From NCBI GenBank assembly GCA_039024295.1, contig JBCDIQ010000150.1:1-12664 (forward strand): a DNA stretch of 12,664 nucleotides. Reading direction: 5' to 3'. The position numbers were made by a program, and so were the translations under genes. This document shows positions 6,736-12,664 of the stretch, piece after piece. The notes under the pieces were generated by a model. It was not told the DNA's origin and searched no databases. It saw only the letters and a program-made list of their open reading frames with translations. Each line of letters begins with the position of its first letter. Within the stretch, counting starts at the first letter, position 1. This stretch comes from JBCDIQ01 sp039024295 (lineage in GTDB: Bacteria; Bacteroidota; Bacteroidia; J057).

Positions 6736-7467
6736 ATGTGGAAGAGATTTGTCCGTGCGCTTAGATCCATTTTTGGTGGCCTGGTAAGCTCTATTGAAGA
6801 TCCCAAGTTGATCCTTCAGCAGAATATCCGCGAGATGAATGACCAGATACCAAAGATGAACGAAAACATCGCCACGGTAAAAGCCAGTGCTTCTCTGCTG
6901 GAAAAAGAGCTCAACAAATACAAATCTGAATACCAGGATCTCGTGTCAAAAATGAAGGCTGCCATTCAGGCAGGACGCGATGATATTGCACAGAATTATG
7001 CCTTGCGCTTGGAAAGTGTAAAGTCTCATATGTTGCAAACCAAGCAACAACATGAAACGGCCAAGCAAGCTTATGAAAAAGCACTTGAGGTTAAAAAGGT
7101 ATTCATGCGTGAGCGTGAAAAGAAAATTGCTGAGGCAAAAGATGCCCTTCGCGCAAACGAACGTGCCAAGTGGCAGAAAGAGATTGCAGATACCTTGGAA
7201 TCGTTTGAAGTGGCAGGCGTAGATGCCACCCATGATGAAATGCTCACCCGCATCAATGAAGAAACCGCCAAAAACGAAGCTCGTATGGAAATGGCACTAG
7301 ATTCAGTTGATACTGAAGCCATGAAAATCGAAGAAGAAGCCGAGAATATTCGCGCAGCTTCTCTCGTGGAGCAGTTCAAAATGGAAATGGGCATGGTATC
7401 GGAAGATCCCCTCAAAGACGATCCCCTTGATGACAACATCGATGTGGGGACGAAGGAGAAAAACTAA
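6736..7467 (+). CDS. pspA: PspA/IM30 (Vipp1) family membrane-stress protein
   Basis: PspA/IM30 proteins are ESCRT-III-related coiled-coil proteins that assemble on the inner face of the cytoplasmic membrane and stabilise it under stress. This one has 243 residues, close to the family length. The N-terminal amphipathic helix MWKRFVRALRSIFGG (1-15) is followed by the family's SSIEDPKLILQQNIREM (18-34). Long charged helices then run to about 155, and a C-terminal helical segment contains INEETAKNEARMEMAL (173-188) and VEQFKMEMG (211-219). An acidic tail closes it (223-243). ATG 6736 fits because the amphipathic helix begins at residue 1. No membrane span is present. The next gene encodes a protein resembling only the C-terminal half. 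No pspB/C/F or liaI-type partner is visible in the window, so regulation is probably not of the enterobacterial PspF type. Confidence 0.92.
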   Translation: MWKRFVRALRSIFGGLVSSIEDPKLILQQNIREMNDQIPKMNENIATVKASASLLEKELNKYKSEYQDLVSKMKAAIQAGRDDIAQNYALRLESVKSHMLQTKQQHETAKQAYEKALEVKKVFMREREKKIAEAKDALRANERAKWQKEIADTLESFEVAGVDATHDEMLTRINEETAKNEARMEMALDSVDTEAMKIEEEAENIRAASLVEQFKMEMGMVSEDPLKDDPLDDNIDVGTKEKN

Positions 7468-7481
7468 TTATTGAGGTTAAA

Positions 7482-7611
7482 GGTGTTGGCTATTGGGTAG
7501 TTAAGTGATAGACATTACTCAGTCTCAGCTTTAACTATTTTATCGAAACCCAGATTAAATTCTTCGAATTTAAGCCTAACACCCAAAACCTATCACCTAG
7601 GGGCTAACACC
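7482..7611 (+). promoter_or_regulatory. Structured spacer that can pair with the start region of the small PspA paralogue
   Basis: The 144-nt spacer between pspA and the small gene contains nested complementarity. GGTGTTGGC (7482-7490) can pair over nine positions, one of them G-U, with GCTAACACC (7603-7611), which touches the ATG at 7612. Inside it GTGATAG (7505-7511) pairs with CTATCAC (7590-7596). A local hairpin TTAAATTC-TTC-GAATTTAA (7555-7573) has a perfect 8-bp stem. A second copy of the 3' partner, GCCTAACACC (7574-7583), offers an alternative pairing for 7482-7490. The outer stem would cover the AGGGG sequence at 7599-7603 and the base next to the start codon. No T-run exists, so this is not an intrinsic terminator and read-through from pspA is likely. 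A regulatory role is inference. Confidence 0.4.
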
Positions 7612-8067
7612 ATGACTGGAGAAGAAAAGCGTAAACAGCTCAAGGAGCAGTATAAACAAGACCTTAAGAAGCGGAAAGAGTTTCTTAACAAGGTCAAAGG
7701 TGCTCGCAATATGAATACCATGAACAAGGCAGTTGGGGGAATACTTGACGGCCTTAATGATGATTCCAAAGATTGGATTGATAAATTAAATGAGGAGACG
7801 GCCCTGACTGATGCCAAGATGGACATGGCCCTTGAAGGAAGCGGCAGTACCCTGGAAGCGGTAGAACAGCTTGCCAAAGAAGCAGAGGCCAAAGCACTGA
7901 CTGCCCAGCAAATGGTAGAGCAGATGAAACGTGAAATGGGCCTGGCACCCGAGCCAGAAGCGGTTGATCAGGAGGAGGGGGAAGGAGCAGCCTCAACGGA
8001 TAAAGCTGCTGAAGAGGCTTCAGCAGAAACTCCTAAGAAGCCTGGTAAGACCTTGGGGGACTTTTAA
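7612..8067 (+). CDS. Small cytoplasmic protein resembling the C-terminal part of PspA
   Basis: This 151-residue, highly charged, helix-rich protein has no signal peptide or membrane span. Residues 58-110 align with PspA residues 172-219 of the upstream gene: KLNEETALTDAKMDMALEG against RINEETAKNEARMEMALDS, then MVEQMKREMG against LVEQFKMEMG. It lacks the amphipathic N-terminal helix and the long hairpin, and instead starts with a lysine/glutamate-rich helix (2-29). Its tail (113-151) is acidic and alanine-rich and ends KKPGKTLGDF. ATG 7612 has an AGGGG eight nt upstream, unusual for this genome. It lies 144 bp after pspA on the same strand, before a strong terminator, so co-transcription is likely. 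It probably arose by partial duplication of pspA, or convergently acquired the assembly segment, and may modulate PspA polymers. The similarity is read by eye; the function is inference. Confidence 0.75.
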   Translation: MTGEEKRKQLKEQYKQDLKKRKEFLNKVKGARNMNTMNKAVGGILDGLNDDSKDWIDKLNEETALTDAKMDMALEGSGSTLEAVEQLAKEAEAKALTAQQMVEQMKREMGLAPEPEAVDQEEGEGAASTDKAAEEASAETPKKPGKTLGDF

Positions 8068-8085
8068 GTTCCAACCTAAGGCCAA

Positions 8086-8128
8086 TAAAAAATATAATCC
8101 TGATGAGTGTCATCAGGATTTTTTATTT
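8086..8128. terminator. Bidirectional intrinsic terminator between convergent genes
   Basis: AATCCTGATGA (8096-8106) pairs perfectly with TCATCAGGATT (8110-8120) around a GTG loop. TTTTATTT follows on the plus strand, and an A-rich run (AATAAAAAATAT) on the left gives the T-run for the minus strand. It sits between the end of the small PspA-like gene (8067) and the stop of the convergent MBL-fold gene (8173), so it can stop transcription from both sides. Confidence 0.92.
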
Positions 8129-8172
8129 GGCAAGATGGTCAAAATTGGGGAGAGGTTTCGTCTCAATGTCTT

Positions 8173-9036
8173 CTACACATACACCTCTTCCCCCTCCCTG
8201 GCCAGGTAACAATGCTCAAAACGCTCCTTGCATTGAAGTTCCACTTTCCGTAAAAAATCATCATCGTGATCAGGATCATGGTGGGTGATGTAAAGCTTTT
8301 TCACATTTGCCTGTTCTGCTACTTCCAAGGCCTGGCTAAAACTACTGTGCCCCCATCCTTTATGGCTCAGGAGTTCTTCATCCGTATATTGCGCTTCATG
8401 GATGAGCAGGTCAGCATCTCTACAAAACTCCACTACCCTAGGATCAAGTTGGTCTCCATGTTCCAGGTCCGTGCAAATGACAATGGACTTACCGTACCCG
8501 TCCAGTCGGTAGCTGTAAGCTCGCCCCGGGTGGTTGTGCTCCATGAACCTAAATTTCACTTTGCGGTCTAAGCAGAGTACCTTCTGGAATTCTTCTGAAG
8601 TAAAGAACCCCATGTCTGCGCCCATTTTTTCTAGCTGAACAGGGAAAAATTCACTCTGCATCAAGCGGGTAAATATTTCCTTGAGTTTGCCAGATTCCTG
8701 GTTCAGGTAGTGGGGAGAAAACATGGTAACCTTCTGGTCTGGCAGATACGCCGGCGCAAAAAAGGGAAAACCCTGTATGTGGTCCCAATGAAAGTGGCTA
8801 AAATGAATCAGGATATTCTCGGCTCGCTCAATTTTCCCACTCATGATGTCCTTACCCAATTGACGGATTCCCGTTCCCGCATCAAATACCACAATTACCT
8901 TTTCTGCGCCTTGCTTAACCAGCAAATCGAGGTAAAAACAGGTGGTATTGCCCCCAAACTCACTTATGGTGGGGGCGCACAACGGGATCGAGCCTCTGAC
9001 ACCATAAAATTTAAGCTTCCAAATGTGCTCAGGCAT
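8173..9036 (-). CDS. MBL-fold metallo-hydrolase
   Basis: This 287-residue cytoplasmic protein has the metallo-beta-lactamase fold and is predicted to bind two metal ions. The metal ligands are in place: HFHWDH (81-86, the HxHxDH motif), H167 or H169 in EHNHPG, D190 in CTDLEHG, and H252/H253 in THHDPDHDD. The stretch FDAGTGIRQLG (51-61) and GWGHSS (227-232) are typical of the subgroup near RNase Z, cyclic-nucleotide phosphodiesterases and MBL domains of signalling proteins. Substrate cannot be told from the sequence; a phosphodiester or cyclic nucleotide is a reasonable guess. The start ATG at 9036 lies 2 nt after the stop of the MarR gene upstream (TAG TC ATG), which indicates an operon with coupled translation and probable control by that regulator. 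The gene ends at the shared bidirectional terminator. Confidence 0.9.
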   Translation of the reverse strand: MPEHIWKLKFYGVRGSIPLCAPTISEFGGNTTCFYLDLLVKQGAEKVIVVFDAGTGIRQLGKDIMSGKIERAENILIHFSHFHWDHIQGFPFFAPAYLPDQKVTMFSPHYLNQESGKLKEIFTRLMQSEFFPVQLEKMGADMGFFTSEEFQKVLCLDRKVKFRFMEHNHPGRAYSYRLDGYGKSIVICTDLEHGDQLDPRVVEFCRDADLLIHEAQYTDEELLSHKGWGHSSFSQALEVAEQANVKKLYITHHDPDHDDDFLRKVELQCKERFEHCYLAREGEEVYV

Positions 9037-9038
9037 GA

Positions 9039-9674
9039 CTAATTCGGTTTATCTGTTAGGTGTAGGAGTTCATCAATGTCTTCTTGGTTATAAGCATCAT
9101 GTAGCCTGGAATGGTATACATCCAGTTTGTGCAGCAGCTTAACCAATGTGTTCAATTCTTCGTGACCCAAGTTCCCAGTCAGTATCCGAGCAATCTTCTG
9201 AGCCTGCAACTCGCTATCTGCTAATACTCCTTCTCCATAAGGTGTCAGAGAAACGCGTCGGATTCTTCGATCGTTGGTGTCTAGGGTGTCTGTGATCATC
9301 TCATCGCGTTTTAGACGCTTTAGCATCTCGAAAACCGTACTTTTTTCGTTGACCAATACATTCGCCAATTCATTTTTTGCAGGATTTTTAGCGTTTTTGA
9401 TCTCCCTCAGGATGGCAAGGTCTTCAAATTGCCGGATGGGTAAGCCCTTAAACCCCAGCTTCCCCCAGAGGTCCGTAAAATTGATGATTCTCCCTAACAG
9501 GTAGCCAAACGTCATCTGTAAGGTAACTTCTTCAATTGCGGAAGGGGATTGGGAAGTATTGCTCAGACGATTTTCCATCCATGAGATAAAGCTGCCAAGG
9601 TCGTCAGGCTCATTGGCTTCCGAGTACATTATCCAATGGTCGATTAGCTGTTTGAGCAGGTTTGAATGTTCCAT
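9039..9674 (-). CDS. MarR-family winged-helix transcriptional regulator
   Basis: This 211-residue protein is a predicted dimeric DNA-binding repressor or activator. The winged helix-turn-helix spans about residues 80-150: FEDLAILREIKNAKNPAKNE, then LANVLVNEKSTVFEMLKRLKRDE with the recognition helix near 111-123, then the wing NDRRIRRVSLTPYGE (134-148), the DxR...LTxxG pattern of MarR proteins. The N-terminal part before the first dimerisation helix is longer than usual (about 50 residues). A tail of about 20 polar residues follows the last helix. ATG 9674 is preceded by an A/T-rich region without a Shine-Dalgarno sequence. It is the first gene of a two-gene unit with the MBL hydrolase. MarR regulators commonly control their own operon, so the 148-bp gap towards the DUF2141 gene is the likely operator region. 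Confidence 0.92.
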   Translation of the reverse strand: MEHSNLLKQLIDHWIMYSEANEPDDLGSFISWMENRLSNTSQSPSAIEEVTLQMTFGYLLGRIINFTDLWGKLGFKGLPIRQFEDLAILREIKNAKNPAKNELANVLVNEKSTVFEMLKRLKRDEMITDTLDTNDRRIRRVSLTPYGEGVLADSELQAQKIARILTGNLGHEELNTLVKLLHKLDVYHSRLHDAYNQEDIDELLHLTDKPN

Positions 9675-9822
9675 TATTATTTTTTCTTACTAAAAAAGAA
9701 CAAATTCATAGTAATTTTGTTTAAGGGAGTATCGTATTTAAATGAAAACCTTTCTTTCTCCCCAAGATCTGAATTGATTGAAATTTCCGTATACTGGAAG
9801 AAGTATTTGCCTCAGCGGCTAG
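9675..9822. promoter_or_regulatory. Divergent promoter region between marR-type gene and DUF2141 gene
   Basis: This 148-bp A/T-rich spacer separates divergent starts. TAATTTTG (9712-9719, plus) matches the Bacteroidota -7 consensus TAnnTTTG exactly, but no TTG lies at the expected distance upstream. On the minus strand TGAATTTG (9702-9709) is a one-mismatch candidate for the MarR gene. No convincing palindromic MarR operator is visible. The only short open frame, at 9742, is an eleven-codon peptide I do not regard as a gene. Confidence 0.3.
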
Positions 9823-10269
9823 ATGACCCCCAAAATTGATGCACCAATGACGTGGTGTCTCTCAATTATATGTTTTCCCCTCCTGGTTGGGATAACTTCA
9901 ACTCCCCCAGAAAAACAACAATTAATGGTTCAATTTGATGGGCTTGACACCAGACAGGGACACGTGCGTATAGCCGTATTCAATACCCAGGAATCGTTTT
10001 TATCCCAGGAATTCTTTACCACAGCAATTGTAAAAGTGGACGACCTACCGGTTACCCGCACCATCTCCCTACCTCCCGGAGACTATGCCATAAGTGCTTA
10101 CCACGATATAAATGATGACGAAGAGCTCAACCTCAGTTTGTTGGGAATCCCCAAGGAACCCTATGGCTTTTCAAATAACCCCAGGCGAGGCATGGGACCT
10201 GCAAGTTTTGAGGAAGCGTCCTTTAGGTTCAACAAAAACAACCAAACCTTGGTGATTGAATTGAAATGA
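9823..10269 (+). CDS. Secreted DUF2141 domain protein
   Basis: This 148-residue protein has a hydrophobic N-terminal stretch (about 10-26, WCLSIICFPLLVGI) consistent with export. The remainder is a single DUF2141 domain with the family's signature: HVRIAVFN (47-54), LPPGDYAISAYHDINDDEEL (83-102), LGIPKEPYGFSNN (107-119), and GPASFEEASF (125-134). The acidic loop DINDDEELN looks like a divalent-cation loop. The domain is common in Bacteroidota exported proteins and its biochemical role is unknown. An alternative start at ATG 9847 (MTWCLS) would put the hydrophobic stretch nearer the N terminus and make a more standard signal peptide; the upstream ATG adds eight polar residues. It appears to be transcribed alone. 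Confidence 0.88.
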   Translation: MTPKIDAPMTWCLSIICFPLLVGITSTPPEKQQLMVQFDGLDTRQGHVRIAVFNTQESFLSQEFFTTAIVKVDDLPVTRTISLPPGDYAISAYHDINDDEELNLSLLGIPKEPYGFSNNPRRGMGPASFEEASFRFNKNNQTLVIELK

Positions 10270-10416
10270 GGGGCTAGGGAGCTTAATTGAATATTAGGTA
10301 CACACTTCTACTTGGAACTTTGAAATACCTTAGTGCTCCTGAGACCGCAATATGCCCCAGACCTTTGGAAGAGGGGGTAAAAACAGCATGAAAGCTTGAT
10401 CGGTATAAATACGTAT

Positions 10417-10444
10417 TTTGAAATTTCTCCTACTGCTTACTTTG
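10417..10444 (+). promoter_or_regulatory. Possible promoter of the lipoprotein/thioredoxin unit
   Basis: TTTG (10417-10420) is followed, with a 16-nt gap, by TTACTTTG (10437-10444), which matches TAnnTTTG at five of six fixed positions. The spacing is slightly short but near the range for Bacteroidota sigma-70 promoters. It would start transcription near 10451, just ahead of the strong inverted repeat and about 55 nt before the lipoprotein ATG. The rest of the 238-bp gap after the DUF2141 gene shows nothing else I can name. Confidence 0.35.
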
Positions 10445-10460
10445 TCTTTTCCATAATGAG

Positions 10461-10494
10461 GGGTTAATTCGATAGGTAGAAAGCGAATTAACCC
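10461..10494. promoter_or_regulatory. Perfect 11-bp inverted repeat upstream of the lipoprotein pseudogene
   Basis: GGGTTAATTCG (10461-10471) and CGAATTAACCC (10484-10494) are exact reverse complements around a 12-nt spacer. The outward bases extend the pairing by one G-T and one A-T. The repeat ends 13 nt before the ATG at 10508. No T-run follows, which argues against an intrinsic terminator. It may be an operator for a dimeric regulator or a leader hairpin controlling translation of the lipoprotein cistron. Confidence 0.55.
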
Positions 10495-10507
10495 TTAACT
10501 CTGGATC

Positions 10508-10971
10508 ATGAAAAGAATTTCATTACTCGCTATTTCTACCCTCCTTATCCTTGGTTCTAGTGCTGTTGGGTGCCAGTAAAATGATCAAGCACAGCTTGCC
10601 CAGGCGAAGTTAGAGGCCGAATTTGATCAAAAGAATGACTCATTGGACCAAGAGATTTATGCGATGATTGAAGATAAGTTCAAAGAGTTGGAAGAAAGGG
10701 GCATAAGTCGTGACAGTGCCCTAAAGATTTGGCGTACAAGGATTAACATAGAAAAAAGGAGCCAGATTTCTTTGTTCTGGAAAATGCCGCTGTCAACCCC
10801 AATGTGTACTACGTGGAATGTAAAAATGATACCAGAAACAGATGTACAGACAAAACCACGTGCGGGAAACTTATTTTCGATTGTTTGAGTAATGGGGGCG
10901 AAAGCTCTACTAGCAAAGCCCATGTGATATATGTGCCTCAAGCGAGTGTATTTTATGTAGAGACTAATTAG
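10508..10971 (+). pseudogene. Broken cysteine-containing lipoprotein gene (nonsense plus frameshift)
   Basis: ATG 10508 opens a textbook lipoprotein signal peptide: MKR, then ISLLAISTLLILG, then the lipobox SAVGC with Cys 22. A TAA stop (10577-10579) follows the next codon. The same frame continues without further stops for 59 codons of charged helical sequence (NDQAQLAQAKLEAEF..., then DKFKELEERGISRDSALKIW) to an A6 tract at 10752-10757. Beyond it the sensible reading is in the -1 frame, which opens at 10747 and runs EPDFFVLENAAVNPNVYY, then four cysteines in YVEC, RC, TTC and FDC, ending at TAG 10971. Restoring one A would join the two halves. The intact ancestor would be about 154 residues. 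I do not recognise the family. The thioredoxin gene starts 8 nt later. Sequencing error could explain the A-tract shift but hardly both lesions. Confidence 0.75.
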
Positions 10972-10979
10972 ACCAGATA

Positions 10980-12200
10980 ATGAACCTCAAACCCTTACTT
11001 TTCTTTATCTATCTCTGCCTGGCAATACCAGGTACAGCCCAAATCCGTGTTCCCCTACCCAACACATCCGACGAAGGGTTAATATTCTGGGATCGGTTCC
11101 CATTGGTTCAGATTGACCAAGACTTTTTGTCCAGGTTCACGTTTCCAGAAAACTTTGCCGCAGAGGACACTGCCTACGCTATTCTGCGATTCAAAGGGAG
11201 CGAATTTGCTCCTGAAAATGACACCCTCTTTATACTATTGGGCAACTTCAAGCGCAAAACGCCCATCCTGTTGATAGATGAGAATCAAAATAAGGATTTC
11301 CGAGACGATAAGGTTCGGAGTATTGCCCAGGGAGATACATCTCTTTTGATTGAGCTTCACCCTTTTTCCAATCCCAGTAACACGCATTCACTTAACTTTT
11401 GGTACGAAAGTGAGATAGATGAGAAATTTTACCAGTTCGCTTATTCAAAGCTGAGTCCTCCTTATTTACAAGCAGGAAAAAAGCTATATCCTGCAAAGTA
11501 TTGGCCCATGGCTGGACGTTTGGCTACGTGTAGTGGCAGGCTGGTTGTATCTGGGGATACATTCAAAATCGGGGTATATGATGGGAACTTTAGTGGAACG
11601 TTTGGCGATGCGCCTGAAGACAAACTGTCAATTGTTGGGGTAACTAGAGACTTAAAATTCACAAAGACCATTGGTGCAGTTCCGCTAAAAAAAGGTGAGC
11701 AAATCACTGTCAAGGAAACCGTATATGCTATTCGGGACTTTGCCAATGATGGCGCATATGTGGTATTGGACACTCTGCCTGAAAAAAGAAAACTGACCCT
11801 CGCGGACAGCCTCATCGGTAATTTCAACATGCGAAAACTTGATGGGGACTCTGCCTATTTGCATGCAGTACTTTCTGATTCCCTGTACACCATTTTATAT
11901 GGGTGGGGTTCGTGGTGTGGTGGATGTCGGGCACAGCTACCTTACTTGCAATCGTTGGTTGAAGGTAACAGGGAGAAAGTACAGGTAGTAGGTCTGGTAA
12001 ACGACTACGTCAAGAATGCGCAAGCATACTGCAACAAAAAGGGCCTTAAATGGGAACAATTGCTATTAAATGACGAAGTGGAAGAAGCCCTTATGCTGGA
12101 ACATTGGCCCACTTACATCCTCCTTGATTCCCAGAAAAGGATTGTTGGGATGGACATGAGCCTTAAAGAACTACAGGCATTTTTCCAGGTAGAAGAATAG
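10980..12200 (+). CDS. Exported TlpA-like thioredoxin-fold protein
   Basis: This 406-residue protein has a cleavable signal peptide (MNLKPLLFFIYLCLAIPGTA, cut near residue 20). It has a large beta-rich N-terminal region of unknown fold (about 21-285), including the acidic line IDENQNKDFRDD (99-110). The C-terminal thioredoxin fold runs from about 285 to 400. The redox motif is WCGGC (312-316) in YGWGSWCGGCRAQLPYLQ, and the cis-proline is in EHWPTYILLD (P377). CGGC differs from the common CPPC/CGPC of TlpA proteins. A lone cysteine pair outside the motif (C183, C351) might form a relay. It acts outside the cytoplasmic membrane as a disulfide reductase or isomerase (family knowledge). It follows a broken lipoprotein cistron by 8 nt, so the two were probably one operon, and the lipoprotein's four cysteines make it a plausible client. 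The start ATG has no Shine-Dalgarno sequence. Confidence 0.88.
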   Translation: MNLKPLLFFIYLCLAIPGTAQIRVPLPNTSDEGLIFWDRFPLVQIDQDFLSRFTFPENFAAEDTAYAILRFKGSEFAPENDTLFILLGNFKRKTPILLIDENQNKDFRDDKVRSIAQGDTSLLIELHPFSNPSNTHSLNFWYESEIDEKFYQFAYSKLSPPYLQAGKKLYPAKYWPMAGRLATCSGRLVVSGDTFKIGVYDGNFSGTFGDAPEDKLSIVGVTRDLKFTKTIGAVPLKKGEQITVKETVYAIRDFANDGAYVVLDTLPEKRKLTLADSLIGNFNMRKLDGDSAYLHAVLSDSLYTILYGWGSWCGGCRAQLPYLQSLVEGNREKVQVVGLVNDYVKNAQAYCNKKGLKWEQLLLNDEVEEALMLEHWPTYILLDSQKRIVGMDMSLKELQAFFQVEE

Positions 12201-12223
12201 GAGCAAATAAGGTTTCAGCTTTT

Positions 12224-12664
12224 CTACTTCTTCATCCCCTTGATCACTGTCTCGGTTTGATGCGGCAAATACCACTGACCGTCTCGTGATTTTTCCAGGG
12301 TAATGACCCGGGCTGCGGGCTTGCTGGCACTTGGGCTGTTGTACCTCAGCAAATCTGAAGGCTTACGGCCGACACCAATCGGATAGCGAGGCGAAAACTC
12401 CCGGTACACCCGAAAATCATCAAACAGCACCTGGCTACTGCCCGTCCGCAGGGAAACAAACAGGCCATTTTTCAACGGCTGAGCCGGATCTACCCACGTC
12501 AACACAAGCTCATTGTCGAGGTAAACATCTATGCGACCTGTCAGCGGCTCATAGCGGACCTTGCAATCATACCATTCATCAGCAGTGATGTCAATGGGTG
12601 CGCTCGTTTTGAGCTGCAAGTTATTATTGACCGAACGGTAAATCTCCACCTTGTCGGGTGAGCC
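12224..12664 (-). CDS. C-terminal part of a protein with a LamG/concanavalin-like beta-sandwich
   Basis: The gene is cut by the right window edge; 146 codons and the TAG stop are visible, with no genuine start inside. The GTG at 12649 is internal, because the frame stays open to the edge (GSPDKVEIYRS). The first part has the alternating-strand pattern of a jelly-roll carbohydrate- or surface-binding domain: ITADEWYDCKVRYEPLTGRI, DVYLDNELVLTW, GLFVSLRTGSSQVLFDDFRV. The last 50 residues, from SPRYPIGVGRKPSD onward, are basic and proline/serine-containing and do not resemble the type-IX sorting domain. A LamG-type or DUF1080-like domain is the best description; enzyme or adhesin cannot be told. 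It converges on the thioredoxin gene with a 23-bp gap and no visible terminator. Confidence 0.65.
   Translation of the reverse strand, partial: GSPDKVEIYRSVNNNLQLKTSAPIDITADEWYDCKVRYEPLTGRIDVYLDNELVLTWVDPAQPLKNGLFVSLRTGSSQVLFDDFRVYREFSPRYPIGVGRKPSDLLRYNSPSASKPAARVITLEKSRDGQWYLPHQTETVIKGMKK

Noticed and set aside
7071..7439. 122-codon open frame antisense to pspA
   Set aside because: It is a serine/alanine-rich mirror of the PspA helical repeats, a typical antisense shadow.
9712..9719. TAATTTTG as a firm promoter call for the DUF2141 gene
   Set aside because: The -7 match is exact but no -33 TTG lies at the right distance, and such six-base matches are expected by chance in A/T-rich spacers. 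It is kept only as a remark in the spacer entry.
10751..10759. Possible programmed -1 frameshift signal (A-tract followed by G) in the lipoprotein gene
   Set aside because: The zero-frame codons are GAA AAA AGG, so the A AAA AAG heptamer is not in the register needed for tandem slippage. The upstream TAA already blocks translation. A one-base deletion in an A7 tract is simpler.
10643..10888. Stand-alone 81-codon gene starting at 10643
   Set aside because: It is in frame with the lipoprotein signal peptide at 10508 and loses sensible sequence after the A6 tract. It is a fragment of the broken gene, not a separate cistron.
12647..12649. GTG as start of the right-edge minus-strand gene
   Set aside because: The frame stays open to the window edge and the domain is plainly truncated at its N terminus, so the GTG is an internal valine.

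Overview
The window looks like a chromosomal segment of a Bacteroidota bacterium, probably a Cytophagia- or Saprospiria-like lineage, although the sequence alone does not fix the order. The grounds are a ComA-like protein of the type seen in this phylum, a DUF2141 secreted protein, a TlpA-like thioredoxin with a long N-terminal domain, start codons without Shine-Dalgarno sequences, and CATCTTTG/TTACTTTG boxes close to the phylum's TAnnTTTG -7 element. I see no insertion sequence, phage gene, CRISPR array or integrase. The segment reads as core genome with one decaying gene.

Layout. Positions 1-70 hold the 5' part of a minus-strand tRNA-Asn(GUU) gene cut by the window edge. Positions 169-4356 (minus) encode a 1395-residue polytopic membrane protein with a Cache-like sensory domain and a C-terminal AAA/STAND-like module whose P-loop is degenerate. 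Positions 4511-5299 (minus) encode a phosphosulfolactate synthase (ComA) homologue. It is divergent from fbp (class I fructose-1,6-bisphosphatase, 5542-6567, plus). A 168-bp spacer with three consecutive inverted repeats leads to a PspA/IM30-family gene (6736-7467). This is followed by a 151-residue protein (7612-8067) that resembles only the C-terminal part of the PspA next door. A bidirectional hairpin terminator at 8086-8128 separates this plus-strand block from a minus-strand MarR regulator/MBL-fold hydrolase pair (9674 to 8173) with only 2 nt between the two genes.

The right end holds a DUF2141 secreted protein (9823-10269), a strong 11-bp inverted repeat, and a broken cysteine-containing lipoprotein gene (10508-10971) with an in-frame TAA directly after the lipobox and a -1 frame change at an A6 tract. 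Eight nt further on is a periplasmic TlpA-like thioredoxin (10980-12200). Converging on it is the 3' end of a minus-strand gene with a LamG/concanavalin-like fold that runs off the window.

How the genes may work together (inference). PspA and its half-length companion probably form a membrane-stress unit in which the small protein could modulate PspA assembly. The lipoprotein, with four clustered cysteines, and the thioredoxin look like a substrate/oxidoreductase pair whose substrate has been lost in this strain. The MarR protein probably controls its own operon with the MBL hydrolase. ComA and FBPase both touch the PEP/gluconeogenic end of central metabolism, but nothing beyond adjacency links them. 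The most distinctive items are the tandem full-length/truncated PspA pair with its structured spacer, the pseudo-ATPase membrane sensor, and the doubly lesioned lipoprotein gene.
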